Shown here one piece after another: positions 16,193-25,456 of a DNA stretch of 51,826 nucleotides. Source of the stretch: Isoptericola sp042668085 (GTDB lineage: Bacteria > Actinomycetota > Actinomycetes > Actinomycetales > Cellulomonadaceae). The position numbers were made by a program, and so were the translations under genes. Below the pieces are notes generated by a model. That model did not search any database. It had not been told where the DNA came from and was given only the letters and a program-made list of their open reading frames with translations. Where the stretch lies: NCBI RefSeq assembly GCF_042668085.1, contig NZ_JBHVBO010000011.1, positions 1 to 51,826 on the forward strand, read 5' to 3'. Within the stretch, counting starts at the first letter, position 1; each line of letters starts with the position of its first letter.

Positions 16193-17271
16193 TCGCGATC
16201 CTCGTCTCGGCCGGCGTCTCCGGGCTGGTCGCCCTCTTCGGCACGCCCCTGTTCATCCGGTTCCTCATCCACCGGAACTACGGCCAGTTCGTGCGCCAGG
16301 ACGGGCCGACGGCGCACTTCACCAAGCGCGGCACTCCCACGATGGGCGGCGTCGTGATCATCGCGGCGGCCCTGGTCGGCGTCGCGGTGTCCATGCTGGT
16401 CGCCGGGAGGCCGCCGAGCGCGTCGGCGCTGCTGTGCCTGTACCTCATGACCGGGCTCGGCCTGGTCGGCTTTCTCGACGACTTCACGAAGATCCGCAAG
16501 CAGCGGTCCCTGGGGCTCACGCCGAAGGCGAAGATCATCGGCCAGGGGTTCGTGGGGATCAGCTTCGCGGTGCTCGCCCTGCAGTTCCCCAACGCCAACG
16601 CCCGGACGCCCGCGTCCACGCGGATCTCCTTCCTGCGCGACACCAACCTCGACCTGGCCTTCGCCGGCGTCACGGTGGGCCTCATCCTCTTCGTGATCTG
16701 GGCGAACTTCCTCATCACCGCGTGGTCCAACGCGGTGAACCTCACGGACGGGCTGGACGGCCTGGCGACCGGCGTGTCGATCATCGTGTTCGGCGCGTAC
16801 GTCCTCGTCTGCATCTGGCAGCTCAACCAGTCGTGCCAGCGGCTCGCCGCGGCCGGGCCGCGCTGCTACGAGGTGCGCGACCCGCAGGACCTCGCGATCG
16901 TCGCCGCCGCCATCGCGGGCGCGTGCATCGGCTTCCTCTGGTGGAACGCCAGCCCCGCGAAGATCTTCATGGGCGACACGGGCTCGCTGGCCCTGGGCGG
17001 CGCCCTGGCCGGCATCTCGATCCTGTCGCGCACCGAGATCCTCGCCGCGATCATCGGCGGGCTCTTCGTCGTCATCGTCATGTCGGACGTCATCCAGATC
17101 GGCTTCTTCAAGCTGACCGGCAAGCGCGTGTTCAAGATGGCGCCGCTGCACCACCACTTCGAGCTGTCCGGGTGGGGCGAGGTCACCATCGTCATCCGGT
17201 TCTGGCTCATCGCCGGCCTGTTCGCGGCCCTCGGCATGGGCGTCTTCTACGCCGAGTGGGTGGCCACGTGA
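16189..17271 (+). CDS. mraY: Phospho-MurNAc-pentapeptide transferase
   Basis: A 360-residue polytopic membrane enzyme that transfers phospho-MurNAc-pentapeptide to undecaprenyl phosphate, making lipid I. Diagnostic motifs: RKGTPTMGG-like KRGTPTMGGVVI, FLDDFTKIRKQRSLGL with the DD pair, NAVNLTDGLDGLATG, FMGDTGSLALGG and the MAPLHHHFELSGW loop. A periplasmic-side loop with two cysteines (QSCQRLAAAGPRCYEV) is an addition seen in actinobacteria. The GTG overlaps the murF stop and the stop overlaps the murD GTG. Confidence 0.96.
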   Translation: MIAILVSAGVSGLVALFGTPLFIRFLIHRNYGQFVRQDGPTAHFTKRGTPTMGGVVIIAAALVGVAVSMLVAGRPPSASALLCLYLMTGLGLVGFLDDFTKIRKQRSLGLTPKAKIIGQGFVGISFAVLALQFPNANARTPASTRISFLRDTNLDLAFAGVTVGLILFVIWANFLITAWSNAVNLTDGLDGLATGVSIIVFGAYVLVCIWQLNQSCQRLAAAGPRCYEVRDPQDLAIVAAAIAGACIGFLWWNASPAKIFMGDTGSLALGGALAGISILSRTEILAAIIGGLFVVIVMSDVIQIGFFKLTGKRVFKMAPLHHHFELSGWGEVTIVIRFWLIAGLFAALGMGVFYAEWVAT

Positions 17272-18743
17272 CCGAGCCCGGCCCGCGCGCGCTGCCCGAC
17301 GGCGCGCGCGTCGTCGTGGCGGGGCTCGGCGTGACCGGGCGCGCCGTCGTCGCGGCCCTGTCCGGCCGTGCGGGTGCGGCCGTGCGGGCGGGCTCCGTCG
17401 TGACGGTCGACGGCCGCGCCCCCGACGCCGACGTGCGCGACGCCGACGACCCCGCCGTGGCCGAGCGCGTCGTCGCGGGCGCGGACCTCGTCGTCGCCTC
17501 CCCGGGGTGGGCGCCGAGCACGCCGCTGCTGACCGCGGCGCGGGCCGTGGGCGTCCCCGTGTGGAGCGAGATCGAGCTGGCCTGGCGGCTGCGCGCCGAG
17601 CGCGCCGGCGCACACGGGCCCGCTCCCTGGCTCGCCGTCACCGGGACCAACGGCAAGACGACGACGGTCGAGATGCTCGCGTCGATCCTCACCGCGGCGG
17701 GCCTGCGCGCCGCGGCGGTCGGCAACGTCGGCACCCCCGTGGTCGAGGCCGCGCAGGACCCGTCGCTCGACGTGCTGGCGGTGGAGCTCTCCAGCTTCCA
17801 GCTGCACCACACGCTCACGACCTCCTTCGAGGCGGCGGCCGTGCTCAACGTGGCCGCCGACCACCTCGACTGGCACGGCTCCCTCGACGCCTACGCCGCG
17901 GACAAGGGGCGCATCTACGCGCGCGCCCAGGTCGCCTGCGTGTACAACGTGGCCGACCCGCGCACCGAGCAGCTCGTGCGCGACGCCGACGTGTCCGAGG
18001 GGGCCCTCGCCGTGGGGTTCACCCTCGGCGCCCCGGGCCCCGGGCAGCTGGGCGTGGTCGAGGACGTGCTCGTCGACCGCGCCTTCCACACGGAGCCCGG
18101 AGCCCGCGACCGGCAGCGCACGGCCGCCGAGCTCGGCACCCTCGCCGACCTGGCGCACCTCGCGCCGGGCGGCGGCGACGGCTCGCCGAACGTGCCGCCG
18201 CACGTCGTCGCCAACGCCCTGGCGGCCGCGGCGCTCGCCCGCGCGCACGGCGTGCCCGCGGCGGCCGTGCGCGACGGCCTGCGCGCCTTCCGTCCCGGCG
18301 CGCACCGCATCGCGCGCGTCCGCGAGCTCGACGGCGTCGCGTGGGTGGACGACTCGAAGGCGACCAACGCGCACGCGGCGGCGGCCTCGCTCGGCGCGTA
18401 CCCGCCCGGCACCGTGGTGTGGGTCGCGGGCGGGCTCGCCAAGGGGGCGTCGTTCGACGCGCTCGTCGCCGACCGGTCCGACCGTCTGCGCGCGGCCGTC
18501 CTCATCGGCGTCGACCCGGAGCCGGTCCGCGGGGCGCTGGCCCGACACGCGCCCGAGATCCCCGTCGTCGTGGTCGATCCCGGAGACACTGGGTCGGTGA
18601 TGCGGCGCGCGGTCGCGGCGGCACGGGACCTGGCTCGGCCGGGGGACACCGTGCTGCTGGCGCCCGCCGGGGCGTCCATGGACCAGTTCGCCTCCTACGC
18701 CCAGCGGGGGGAGGCGTTCGCCACGGCCGTGGCGGAGCTGTAG
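17268..18743 (+). CDS. murD: UDP-MurNAc-L-alanine--D-glutamate ligase
   Basis: A 491-residue Mur ligase that adds D-glutamate. The N-terminal Rossmann part has VVVAGLGVTGRAVV; the ATP loop is GTNGKTTTVEML; AVELSSFQLHHT, NVAADHLDWHGS and VDDSKATNAHAA are typical of MurD. An insertion of roughly 40 residues (VLVDRAFHTEPGARDRQR and the Gly-rich GGGDGSPNVPP) makes it a little longer than the usual ~450. The GTG overlaps the mraY stop (GTGA). 36 bases separate it from ftsW. Confidence 0.95.
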   Translation: MTEPGPRALPDGARVVVAGLGVTGRAVVAALSGRAGAAVRAGSVVTVDGRAPDADVRDADDPAVAERVVAGADLVVASPGWAPSTPLLTAARAVGVPVWSEIELAWRLRAERAGAHGPAPWLAVTGTNGKTTTVEMLASILTAAGLRAAAVGNVGTPVVEAAQDPSLDVLAVELSSFQLHHTLTTSFEAAAVLNVAADHLDWHGSLDAYAADKGRIYARAQVACVYNVADPRTEQLVRDADVSEGALAVGFTLGAPGPGQLGVVEDVLVDRAFHTEPGARDRQRTAAELGTLADLAHLAPGGGDGSPNVPPHVVANALAAAALARAHGVPAAAVRDGLRAFRPGAHRIARVRELDGVAWVDDSKATNAHAAAASLGAYPPGTVVWVAGGLAKGASFDALVADRSDRLRAAVLIGVDPEPVRGALARHAPEIPVVVVDPGDTGSVMRRAVAAARDLARPGDTVLLAPAGASMDQFASYAQRGEAFATAVAEL

Positions 18744-18779
18744 CGGCACGACGCCGCGAGGACGAACGAGGGGTGGCGG

Positions 18780-20123
18780 ATGGCGGTCACGACGGGCACG
18801 CGACGCGGGCCGGCCGCCCGGCCGTCGAACGCCACGCCGTCGCGCACGACGCCGAGGCGCACGCCGCAGAAGCGGGCGGAACGCCCGTGGCTCGGTCAGT
18901 GGAACAGCACCGTCACGAGCTACTACCTGCTGGTCGGGGCGACCGGGCTGCTGCTCGTCATCGGCCTCGTCATGGTGCTGTCCAGCTCGACGGTGACGTC
19001 CATCGCCGAGGGGAACTCGCCGTTCGCCGCGTTCCTCGTCCAGGGCCGGTACGCGCTCATCGGGCTGCCGCTCATGCTCGTCGCGGCCCGTCTGCCCGTG
19101 CGGTGGTACAAGCGGCTGGCGTGGCCGGCGCTCCTCGCCTCGCTCGCGATGCTCGCGGCCGTCCCGTTCGTCGGCAAGCTCGTCAACGGCAACCGGAACT
19201 GGCTGGTGGTCGGCCCGATCCAGTTCCAGCCCTCCGAGCTCGCCAAGCTGGCGCTCGCGGTGTGGCTGGGGGCGGTGCTGGGCCGCAAGCAGCACCTGCT
19301 CGGCAGCTGGGGCCAGGCGATCGTCCCCGGGGTGCTGGGGCTGGCCGCGGTCCTCGGGCTCGTCATGGCGGGGCACGACCTCGGCACGGCGCTGATCATG
19401 GCGCTGCTGGGTCTCGGCGCCTACTGGGTCTCGGGGGCCCCGGCGTCCCTGCTGGTCGTCGGTGGCGTCGGTGCCGCGCTGGTGGTGGGCTGGGCGTTCA
19501 TCCTCAACCAGGGCAGCTCCGACCGCCTCACCCGCATCCTCGCCGCGTACGGCACGTGCACCGACACGCAGGGGCAGTGCTACCAGTCGATCCACGGGAT
19601 GTACGGGCTGGGCACCGGCGGGCTGTTCGGCGTGGGCCTCGGCGCCAGCCGCGAGAAGTGGAAGTACCTGCCCGAGGCGCACAACGACTTCATCTACTCC
19701 GTGATCGGAGAGGAGCTGGGGCTGCTCGGCACGCTGCTGGTGCTCGCGCTGTTCGCCGTCCTCGGGATCGCGATGGCGCGCGTGGTGCGCCGCCACCCGG
19801 ACCCGTTCGTGAAGATCACCACGGCCGCGATCGGCTGCTGGGTCGTCGGCCAGGCGTTCGTGAACATCGGCGTGGTGATCGGCGTCCTGCCGGTGATCGG
19901 CGTCCCGCTGCCCCTGGTGTCGGCGGGCGGGTCGGCCCTCGTCACCACGATGGTGGCGCTCGGCGTGGTGATCAGCTTCGCGCGCAGCGAGCCCGGTGCC
20001 GCCGAGGCGCTGGCGGCGCGGCGGAGCGTCGTCAAGCGGTCGGTCGCGGTCCTCTCGCGACGGGGCCGGGACGGCGTCACGGGCGGGAGGTCCCGGCGCC
20101 GCGGGGGCGACGGCGGCCGATAG
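18780..20123 (+). CDS. ftsW: Septal peptidoglycan glycosyltransferase FtsW
   Basis: A 447-residue SEDS-family protein with about ten membrane helices, which polymerises lipid II at the septum with FtsI. A ~45-residue basic cytoplasmic tail precedes helix 1. Conserved stretches are GNRNWLVVGPIQFQPSELAKLALAVWLG, GHDLGTALIM, the extracytoplasmic GLGTGGLFGVGLGASREKWKYLPEAHNDFI and IGEELGLLG, and GVPLPLVSAGGSA near the C-terminus. Two cysteines bracket the insertion CTDTQGQC in the outer loop. The ATG at 18780 follows GAGGGG. The basic C-terminal tail is dispensable-looking. Confidence 0.95.
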   Translation: MAVTTGTRRGPAARPSNATPSRTTPRRTPQKRAERPWLGQWNSTVTSYYLLVGATGLLLVIGLVMVLSSSTVTSIAEGNSPFAAFLVQGRYALIGLPLMLVAARLPVRWYKRLAWPALLASLAMLAAVPFVGKLVNGNRNWLVVGPIQFQPSELAKLALAVWLGAVLGRKQHLLGSWGQAIVPGVLGLAAVLGLVMAGHDLGTALIMALLGLGAYWVSGAPASLLVVGGVGAALVVGWAFILNQGSSDRLTRILAAYGTCTDTQGQCYQSIHGMYGLGTGGLFGVGLGASREKWKYLPEAHNDFIYSVIGEELGLLGTLLVLALFAVLGIAMARVVRRHPDPFVKITTAAIGCWVVGQAFVNIGVVIGVLPVIGVPLPLVSAGGSALVTTMVALGVVISFARSEPGAAEALAARRSVVKRSVAVLSRRGRDGVTGGRSRRRGGDGGR

Positions 20124-20135
20124 GGTCTGCCTGTG
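20121..20135 (+). promoter_or_regulatory. Leaderless-type promoter at murG
   Basis: TAGGGT (20121-20126) starts just inside the ftsW stop codon and ends 6 bases before the murG GTG (20133). No ribosome-binding site is visible. Suggests an internal leaderless transcript for murG-murC-ftsQ. Confidence 0.55.
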
Positions 20136-21314
20136 AAGAGCTCTGCAGTCACGTCCGTCGTCCTCGCCGGGGGCGGCACCGCCGGCCACGTCAACCCGCT
20201 CCTCGCCGTCGCGGACGAGCTCCGCGCCCGCGAGCCGGAGGCCAGGATCCTCGCCCTCGGCACCACGTCGGGGCTCGAGGCCGACCTCGTCCCGGAGCGC
20301 GGCTACCGGCTGTGGCCGATCCCGCGCGTGCCGCTGCCGCGGCGCCCGAGCGTCGACCTGCTGCGGCTGCCCGGGCGGCTGAGCGCGGCGGTGAAGGCCG
20401 CCGAGGCCGCGATCGACGAGATCGGCGCCCAGGCGGTCGTCGGCTTCGGCGGGTACGTCTCGACCCCCGCTTATCTCGCCGCCCGGCGCAAGGGCGTCCC
20501 CGTGGTGATCCACGAGCAGAACGCCCGCGCCGGCCTGGCCAACAAGCTCGGCGCCCGCTGGGCCGCGCGCGTCGGCGCGACGTTCCCGGGCACTCCGCTG
20601 CCGGGCGCCCGGGTGGTGGGCCTCCCGCTGCGGGTCGAGATCGCGGAGCTCGTGTCGGCGCGCGAGGCCGACGCGGTGGCCGCGCGCGTGCAGGCCGCCG
20701 ACGCGCTCGGTCTCGACGCCCGCCTCCCGACGCTCGTGGTCACCGGCGGCTCGTCGGGGGCCGCGTCGGTGAACGCCGCGCTGGCCGGCTCGGTGGAGGC
20801 GCTGCTGCGTGCCGGCGTCCAGGTGCTGCACCTGACGGGCAAGGGCAAGGACGGGCCCGTCCGGGCCGCCGTCGACGCGGCCACGGCCGCGGGCGGGTAC
20901 GAGGCCGCGCGCTACCAGGTGCGCGAGTACCTGTCCGAGATGCAGCTCGCCCTCGCCGTCGCGGACCTCGTGGTCGCCCGCTCGGGCGCCGGGACCGTGT
21001 GCGAGCTCGCCGCCCTCGGCGTGCCCGCCGTCTACGTGCCGCTGCCGATCGGCAACGGCGAGCAGCGGCTCAATGCCGCGCCGCTGGTCGAGGCGGGCGG
21101 CGGCCTGCTCGTCGACGACGCCGACCTCACGCCCGCCTGGGTGGCGGAGCACGTGCCCGCGCTGCTGGCCGACCGGCCGCGGCTCGACGCGATGGCGTCC
21201 GCGGCGCGGGCGACCGGGGTGCGCGACGGGGCCGCCCGCGTGGCGGACCTCGTCGCCGAGGCGGTCACGCAGTCGGCCGCCGGCGCTGGCTCGGGCACGG
21301 GGCGCCAGGCATGA
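20133..21314 (+). CDS. murG: UDP-GlcNAc transferase MurG
   Basis: A 393-residue GT-B glycosyltransferase that adds GlcNAc to lipid I at the inner membrane face, forming lipid II. Features: the N-terminal loop LAGGGTAGHVNPLLAVADEL, VVGFGGYVSTPAYLAAR, IHEQNARAGLANK, VVTGGSSGAASVN and the donor-binding VARSGAGTVCELAALGVPAVYVPLPIGNGEQRLNA. Its stop overlaps the murC ATG (ATGA). The GTG start sits 6 bases after a -10-like box. Confidence 0.96.
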   Translation: MKSSAVTSVVLAGGGTAGHVNPLLAVADELRAREPEARILALGTTSGLEADLVPERGYRLWPIPRVPLPRRPSVDLLRLPGRLSAAVKAAEAAIDEIGAQAVVGFGGYVSTPAYLAARRKGVPVVIHEQNARAGLANKLGARWAARVGATFPGTPLPGARVVGLPLRVEIAELVSAREADAVAARVQAADALGLDARLPTLVVTGGSSGAASVNAALAGSVEALLRAGVQVLHLTGKGKDGPVRAAVDAATAAGGYEAARYQVREYLSEMQLALAVADLVVARSGAGTVCELAALGVPAVYVPLPIGNGEQRLNAAPLVEAGGGLLVDDADLTPAWVAEHVPALLADRPRLDAMASAARATGVRDGAARVADLVAEAVTQSAAGAGSGTGRQA

Positions 21315-22834
21315 GCGCCGCCCCGTCGACGCGGCCCCCGGCGCTGCCCGTCGAAGAGCTCGGCCGCGTGCACCTGGTCGGTGTCGGCGGCGCGGGCGTC
21401 TCCGTCGTCGCGCGGCTGCTGGCGGCCCGCGGCGTGGACGTGCAGGGTTCCGACGCGGCGCCCGGCCCCGCCCTCGAGGCCCTGCGCGCCGACGGCGTGC
21501 GGGTCTGGGTCGGGCACGACGCGGCGCACGTCGTCGGCCCGGACGGCGCGCCCCTGGTCGACACGGTCGTCGTGTCTTCCGCGGTGCGGGAGACGAACCC
21601 GGAGCTGGCCGCGGCCCGCGCCGCCGGCATCCGGGTGCTGCACCGCTCCCAGGCGCTCGCGTCGCTGATGCTGGGGCGCCGCGCGGTGGCCGTCGCCGGC
21701 GCGCACGGCAAGACCACGACGTCCGCGATGGTCGCGACCGTGCTGCGCGCGTGCGGCGTCGACGCGTCGTTCGCGATCGGGGGCACCGTGCGGGTGCGGG
21801 ACGCCGAGGGCCACGAGAGCGCGGTGCCCGGCGGCCACCTCGGGGCATCTGACGTGCTCGTGGCCGAGGCGGACGAGTCGGACGGGTCGTTCCTCAACTA
21901 CGCCCCCACGGTGGCGGTCGTGACCAACGTCGAGCCGGACCACCTGGACCACTACGGCTCGCAGGCGGCGTTCGAGCGGGCCTTCGAGGAGTTCGCCGGG
22001 CGGATCGCCGACGGCGGCACGCTCGTCGCGTGCGCGGACGACGCCGGCTCGGCGGCCCTCGCCGACGCGCACCGGGCCGCGGGCGGGGCCGTGGTGACGT
22101 ACGGCGAGGCCGCGGAGGCCGACGTCCGGGTGCGCGACGTCGTCGTCGGGGCGGGGACGGTCGAGGCCGTCGTCTCCGGCGGCCCGCTGGGCGACGAGCC
22201 GCGCGCGCTGCGCCTCGCCGTGCCCGGGGCGCACAACGCGCTGAACGCGACGGCCGCCGTCGTGACGGCGGTGCTGCTCGGCGTCGCCCCGGGCGACGCC
22301 GTCCGGGGCGCGGGCACGTTCGTCGGCACAGGGCGACGCTTCGAGCCCAAGGGCGAGGTCGACGGCGTGCGGGTGTTCGACAGCTACGACCACCACCCCA
22401 CCGAGGTGGAGGCGCTGCTGCGGGCGGCCCGGCCGGTGGCCGGGGACGGCCGCATCGTCGTGCTCTTCCAGCCGCACCTGTACTCGCGCACGCGGATCTT
22501 CGCCGACCGGTTCGCCGCGGCCCTGGCGCTCGCGGACGAGGTCGTCGTCACCGGGATCTACCGGGCCCGCGAGGACGTCGACCCGACGGTGGGACCGCGC
22601 ACCATCACCGACCTGCTCGACCGGACGTCGTCGGGCGGGGGAGTGCGCGCGGTCGAGGACAGGCTCGAGGCGGCCCACGTGGCCTCCGCGCTCGCCCGCC
22701 CCGGCGACGTCGTGCTCACGGTCGGCGCGGGCGACGTCACCGAGCTCGGCCCGGTGATCCTGGCGGACCTCGCCGCGCGCACCTCCGGCGTGGCGTCGCC
22801 GGGCGGAGCCGCCCCCGACGAGACCATGGGGTGA
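21311..22834 (+). CDS. murC: UDP-MurNAc--L-alanine ligase
   Basis: A 507-residue Mur ligase that adds the first amino acid, L-alanine, to UDP-MurNAc. It has HLVGVGGAGVSVVARLL, GSD, the ATP loop GAHGKTTTSAM, EADESDGSFLNY, NVEPDHLDHY and FQPHLYSRTR. The motif that normally reads DDYAHHPTE is DSYDHHPTE (357-365), a conservative oddity. The ATG overlaps the murG stop; the stop overlaps the ftsQ start (TGATG). Confidence 0.95.
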   Translation: MSAAPSTRPPALPVEELGRVHLVGVGGAGVSVVARLLAARGVDVQGSDAAPGPALEALRADGVRVWVGHDAAHVVGPDGAPLVDTVVVSSAVRETNPELAAARAAGIRVLHRSQALASLMLGRRAVAVAGAHGKTTTSAMVATVLRACGVDASFAIGGTVRVRDAEGHESAVPGGHLGASDVLVAEADESDGSFLNYAPTVAVVTNVEPDHLDHYGSQAAFERAFEEFAGRIADGGTLVACADDAGSAALADAHRAAGGAVVTYGEAAEADVRVRDVVVGAGTVEAVVSGGPLGDEPRALRLAVPGAHNALNATAAVVTAVLLGVAPGDAVRGAGTFVGTGRRFEPKGEVDGVRVFDSYDHHPTEVEALLRAARPVAGDGRIVVLFQPHLYSRTRIFADRFAAALALADEVVVTGIYRAREDVDPTVGPRTITDLLDRTSSGGGVRAVEDRLEAAHVASALARPGDVVLTVGAGDVTELGPVILADLAARTSGVASPGGAAPDETMG

Positions 22835-23832
22835 TGCGACCGCCAGCCCGCCCACGCCCGACACCCCGCACGTCGTCGGGCCCGTCGACGTCCGGCCGGT
22901 CCGGCAGCGGCGCGCGTGAGGCGAAGGGGAGCGCGTCGAGGCCGAGGACGGGCGCCACGACGACGGCGCCGGTGCCGGCCACGAAGCCGGCCACGAAGCC
23001 GGCCTCGAAGCCGGCCCGTACGGAGGTGCCCGGTCCGGCGCGGCAGCCGCGTCCCCGCACCGCCGCGACGGCGGTGGTCCCGGCCGGGCAGCAGGTCTCG
23101 CCCCGGGTGTCGACGGCGATGGCGGACCGGCTCGCCGAGCGCACCGCGATGCGCCGGCACCGCGCCTGGCGGCGCGTACTCGCGTGGGTGCTCTCGCTGG
23201 CGCTCGTCGCGGGCCTCGCGTGGGTGGCGCTCTGGTCGCCGGCGCTGGCCCTGGAGAAGGCCGAGGTGACCGTCACCGGAGCCGGGCGGTACATCGACGA
23301 GGCCAGGGTGCGCGAGATCGCCGAGACCCCGGACGGCACCCCCCTGCCTCGCCTGGACACCGTGGCGATGCGGGAGCAGGTCCTCGGGCTGCGCGGGGTG
23401 AAGGACGTGCGGATCGCGCGCGCCTGGCCCCACGGGCTCGCGGTGGAGCTCACGCCGCGCGTCCCGGTCGCGGCCGTGCCCGACGGCGACCGGCTGGCGC
23501 TCCTCGACTCGTCCGGGGTGCGCGTGGCGACGCGCGACGCGGCGCCGAAGGGCCTGCCCCAAGTGGACGTGCCCCTGGACGACGCGCTGGCGCTGCAGGC
23601 GGCGCTCCACGTGCTGGCGGCCCTGCCCGCCAAGCTCGCCGGCCAGGTGGACCACGTCAGCGCCGACACCCAGGACGCCGTCGAGACGGTCCTGGAGGAC
23701 GGCACCACCGTCCGGTGGGGCGGCAGCTCCGAGGTTCCCCTCAAGGTCGAGACGGTGCGCACGCTGCGCAAGCTCGCCGACGGCGCGCGGACCATCGACG
23801 TCTCCTCGCCCGAGCTGCCGGTGACCCGATGA
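22834..23832 (+). CDS. ftsQ: Cell division protein FtsQ/DivIB
   Basis: A 332-residue bitopic protein: a long disordered Pro/Thr/Lys-rich cytoplasmic tail (about 1-105) carrying a 12-base repeat, a membrane helix (about 115-134) and an extracytoplasmic POTRA domain (LEKAEVTVTGAGRYIDEARVREIAE) followed by the FtsQ beta domain (RIARAWPHGLAVELTPRVPVA, LLDSSGVRVA). It links early and late divisome proteins. The ATG overlaps the murC stop by one base; a GTG three bases earlier is an equally possible start. Confidence 0.93.
   Translation: MRPPARPRPTPRTSSGPSTSGRSGSGAREAKGSASRPRTGATTTAPVPATKPATKPASKPARTEVPGPARQPRPRTAATAVVPAGQQVSPRVSTAMADRLAERTAMRRHRAWRRVLAWVLSLALVAGLAWVALWSPALALEKAEVTVTGAGRYIDEARVREIAETPDGTPLPRLDTVAMREQVLGLRGVKDVRIARAWPHGLAVELTPRVPVAAVPDGDRLALLDSSGVRVATRDAAPKGLPQVDVPLDDALALQAALHVLAALPAKLAGQVDHVSADTQDAVETVLEDGTTVRWGGSSEVPLKVETVRTLRKLADGARTIDVSSPELPVTR
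22981..23016 (+). repeat. 12-bp tandem repeat in ftsQ (TKPA)n
   Basis: ACGAAGCCGGCC occurs at 22981 and 22993 and as TCGAAGCCGGCC at 23005, encoding TKPA-TKPA-SKPA in the cytoplasmic tail. In-frame unit length. Confidence 0.85.
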
Positions 23833-24093
23833 CGGGCGCGGTGACGGGCGCGGTGACGGGCCAGGGGGTGGTGTGGCACGCCCGGGCGGGTGAGGCAAGC
23901 ACCGGGCGCGCGCGACACGCCGATGCACGTCCGTCCGTGCGCCCGCCGTGCCGCCTACCGTCGATCGCAGCAGCAACCTGACATAACTCTAACCCTCAAC
24001 TCGAACCTTAAGGTTAGGCCCGCGGGCCGGCCGGGGCCGACGGGGGAGCGAGGACCGGACGTCGGGACAAGGAACGACCCGAGAGGCAACGAC
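23833..24093 (+). promoter_or_regulatory. ftsZ upstream region with AT-rich palindrome
   Basis: A 261-base gap. It begins with GACGGGCGCGGT repeated at 23831 and 23843. TACCGT (23956-23961) is a possible -10 box. The striking part is an AT-rich island (about 23973-24017) in a very GC-rich genome, with the perfect palindrome AACCTTAAGGTT (24004-24015) nested inside a CTAACC (23989-23994) / GGTTAG (24012-24017) inverted repeat. Likely the main ftsZ promoter and/or operator. Confidence 0.65.
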
Positions 24094-25449
24094 GTGGCAA
24101 CTCCGCAGAACTACCTGGCAGTGATCAAGGTGGTCGGTATCGGCGGTGGCGGCGTGAACGCCGTGAACCGCATGATCGAGGTCGGGCTCAAGGGTGTCGA
24201 GTTCATCGCCATCAACACCGACGCGCAGGCGCTGCTGATGTCGGACGCCGACGTCAAGCTCGACGTCGGCCGTGAGCTCACCCGTGGCCTGGGCGCCGGC
24301 GCCGACCCCGAGGTCGGCAAGAAGGCGGCCGAGGACCACGCCGAGGAGATCGAGGACGTCCTGCGCGGCGCCGACATGGTCTTCGTGACGGCGGGCGAGG
24401 GCGGCGGTACCGGCACGGGCGGCGCGCCCGTGGTGGCGCGCATCGCCCGCTCGCTCGGCGCGCTGACGGTGGGCGTCGTGACGCGGCCCTTCACCTTCGA
24501 GGGGCGCCGCCGCTCCGTGCAGGCCGAGCAGGGGATCGACACCCTCCGCGAGGAGGTCGACACCCTCATCGTCATCCCCAACGACCGGCTCCTGTCGATG
24601 TCCGACAAGAGCGTCTCGGCGATCGCCGCGTTCCACTCGGCGGACCAGGTGCTGCACTCCGGCGTCCAGGGCATCACCGACCTCATCACGACCCCGGGCC
24701 TCATCAACCTCGACTTCGCGGACGTGAAGTCCGTGATGCAGGGGGCGGGCTCGGCGCTGATGGGCATCGGCTCGGCCCGGGGCGAGGACCGCGCGGTGCA
24801 GGCGGCCGAGCTCGCGATCTCGTCCCCGCTGCTCGAGGCCTCCATCGACGGCGCGCACGGCGTGCTCCTGTCGATCCAGGGCGGCAGCGACATCGGCCTC
24901 TTCGAGGTGCACGAGGCCGCGCGCCTCGTCCAGGAGGCGGCCCACTCCGAGGCGAACATCATCTTCGGCACGGTCATCGACGACGCGCTCGGCGACGAGG
25001 TGCGGGTCACCGTCATCGCCGCCGGGTTCGACGGCGGCGTGCCGCAGGCCCGCAAGGACGGCCGCGGGCTCGGCCAGATCGCCGGCGCGCCGGCCAAGCC
25101 GACGGTCACCGTCGGCGAGGGCGGCACGACGGCGACGTCCGCGCCGCAGCCCGGGGTGCAGGCCGCCCCGCCGCGCCCGCCGCAGCCGACCACCCAGTCG
25201 GTGCCGGCGGCCTCCGTGCAGCCGCGGCCGATCCCGGCGGAGCCGGACGACGTCCCCGTGAGCCTCGACGCGCCGCCGGCCCCGCCGGCGGGGGCGCGGC
25301 CCGCCGCGGAGCAGCGCCGCCCGTTCACGGTGGTGGAGGACGCCGAGGGCGAGGGCGTCACCGTCGAGCGGCCGGTCGAGGTGCCGCGCCTGTTCGACGA
25401 GCCGCGCCGTCCCGCCGAGGAGCTCGACGTGCCCGACTTCCTCAAGTGA
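24094..25449 (+). CDS. ftsZ: Cell division GTPase FtsZ
   Basis: A 451-residue tubulin homologue that assembles the Z-ring. It has VVGIGGGGVNAVNRMI, INTDAQAL, the GTP signature GGGTGTG (103-109), the T7 loop GLINLDFADVKSVM and the conserved core to about residue 315. A disordered Pro-rich linker follows, ending in the partner-binding peptide DELDVPDFLK, which in actinobacteria contacts SepF and FtsW. The GTG at 24094 follows GAGAGG with a 7-base spacer; upstream in-frame residues are non-coding leader. Its own promoter region lies upstream. Confidence 0.98.
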   Translation: MATPQNYLAVIKVVGIGGGGVNAVNRMIEVGLKGVEFIAINTDAQALLMSDADVKLDVGRELTRGLGAGADPEVGKKAAEDHAEEIEDVLRGADMVFVTAGEGGGTGTGGAPVVARIARSLGALTVGVVTRPFTFEGRRRSVQAEQGIDTLREEVDTLIVIPNDRLLSMSDKSVSAIAAFHSADQVLHSGVQGITDLITTPGLINLDFADVKSVMQGAGSALMGIGSARGEDRAVQAAELAISSPLLEASIDGAHGVLLSIQGGSDIGLFEVHEAARLVQEAAHSEANIIFGTVIDDALGDEVRVTVIAAGFDGGVPQARKDGRGLGQIAGAPAKPTVTVGEGGTTATSAPQPGVQAAPPRPPQPTTQSVPAASVQPRPIPAEPDDVPVSLDAPPAPPAGARPAAEQRRPFTVVEDAEGEGVTVERPVEVPRLFDEPRRPAEELDVPDFLK

Positions 25450-25456
25450 GCGCCGG

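Noticed and set aside
17247..21848. A 1533-codon minus-strand open frame opposite murD, ftsW and murG
   Set aside because: Shadow of genes with full motifs on the other strand; no ribosome-binding site or family signature.
23829..23981. A 50-codon frame whose ATG overlaps the ftsQ stop (ATGA), like the true couplings in the cluster
   Set aside because: Its sequence (TGAVTGAVTGQG start, then Arg/Ala-rich) is driven by the 12-base repeat and has no family features; the ftsZ control region follows directly.
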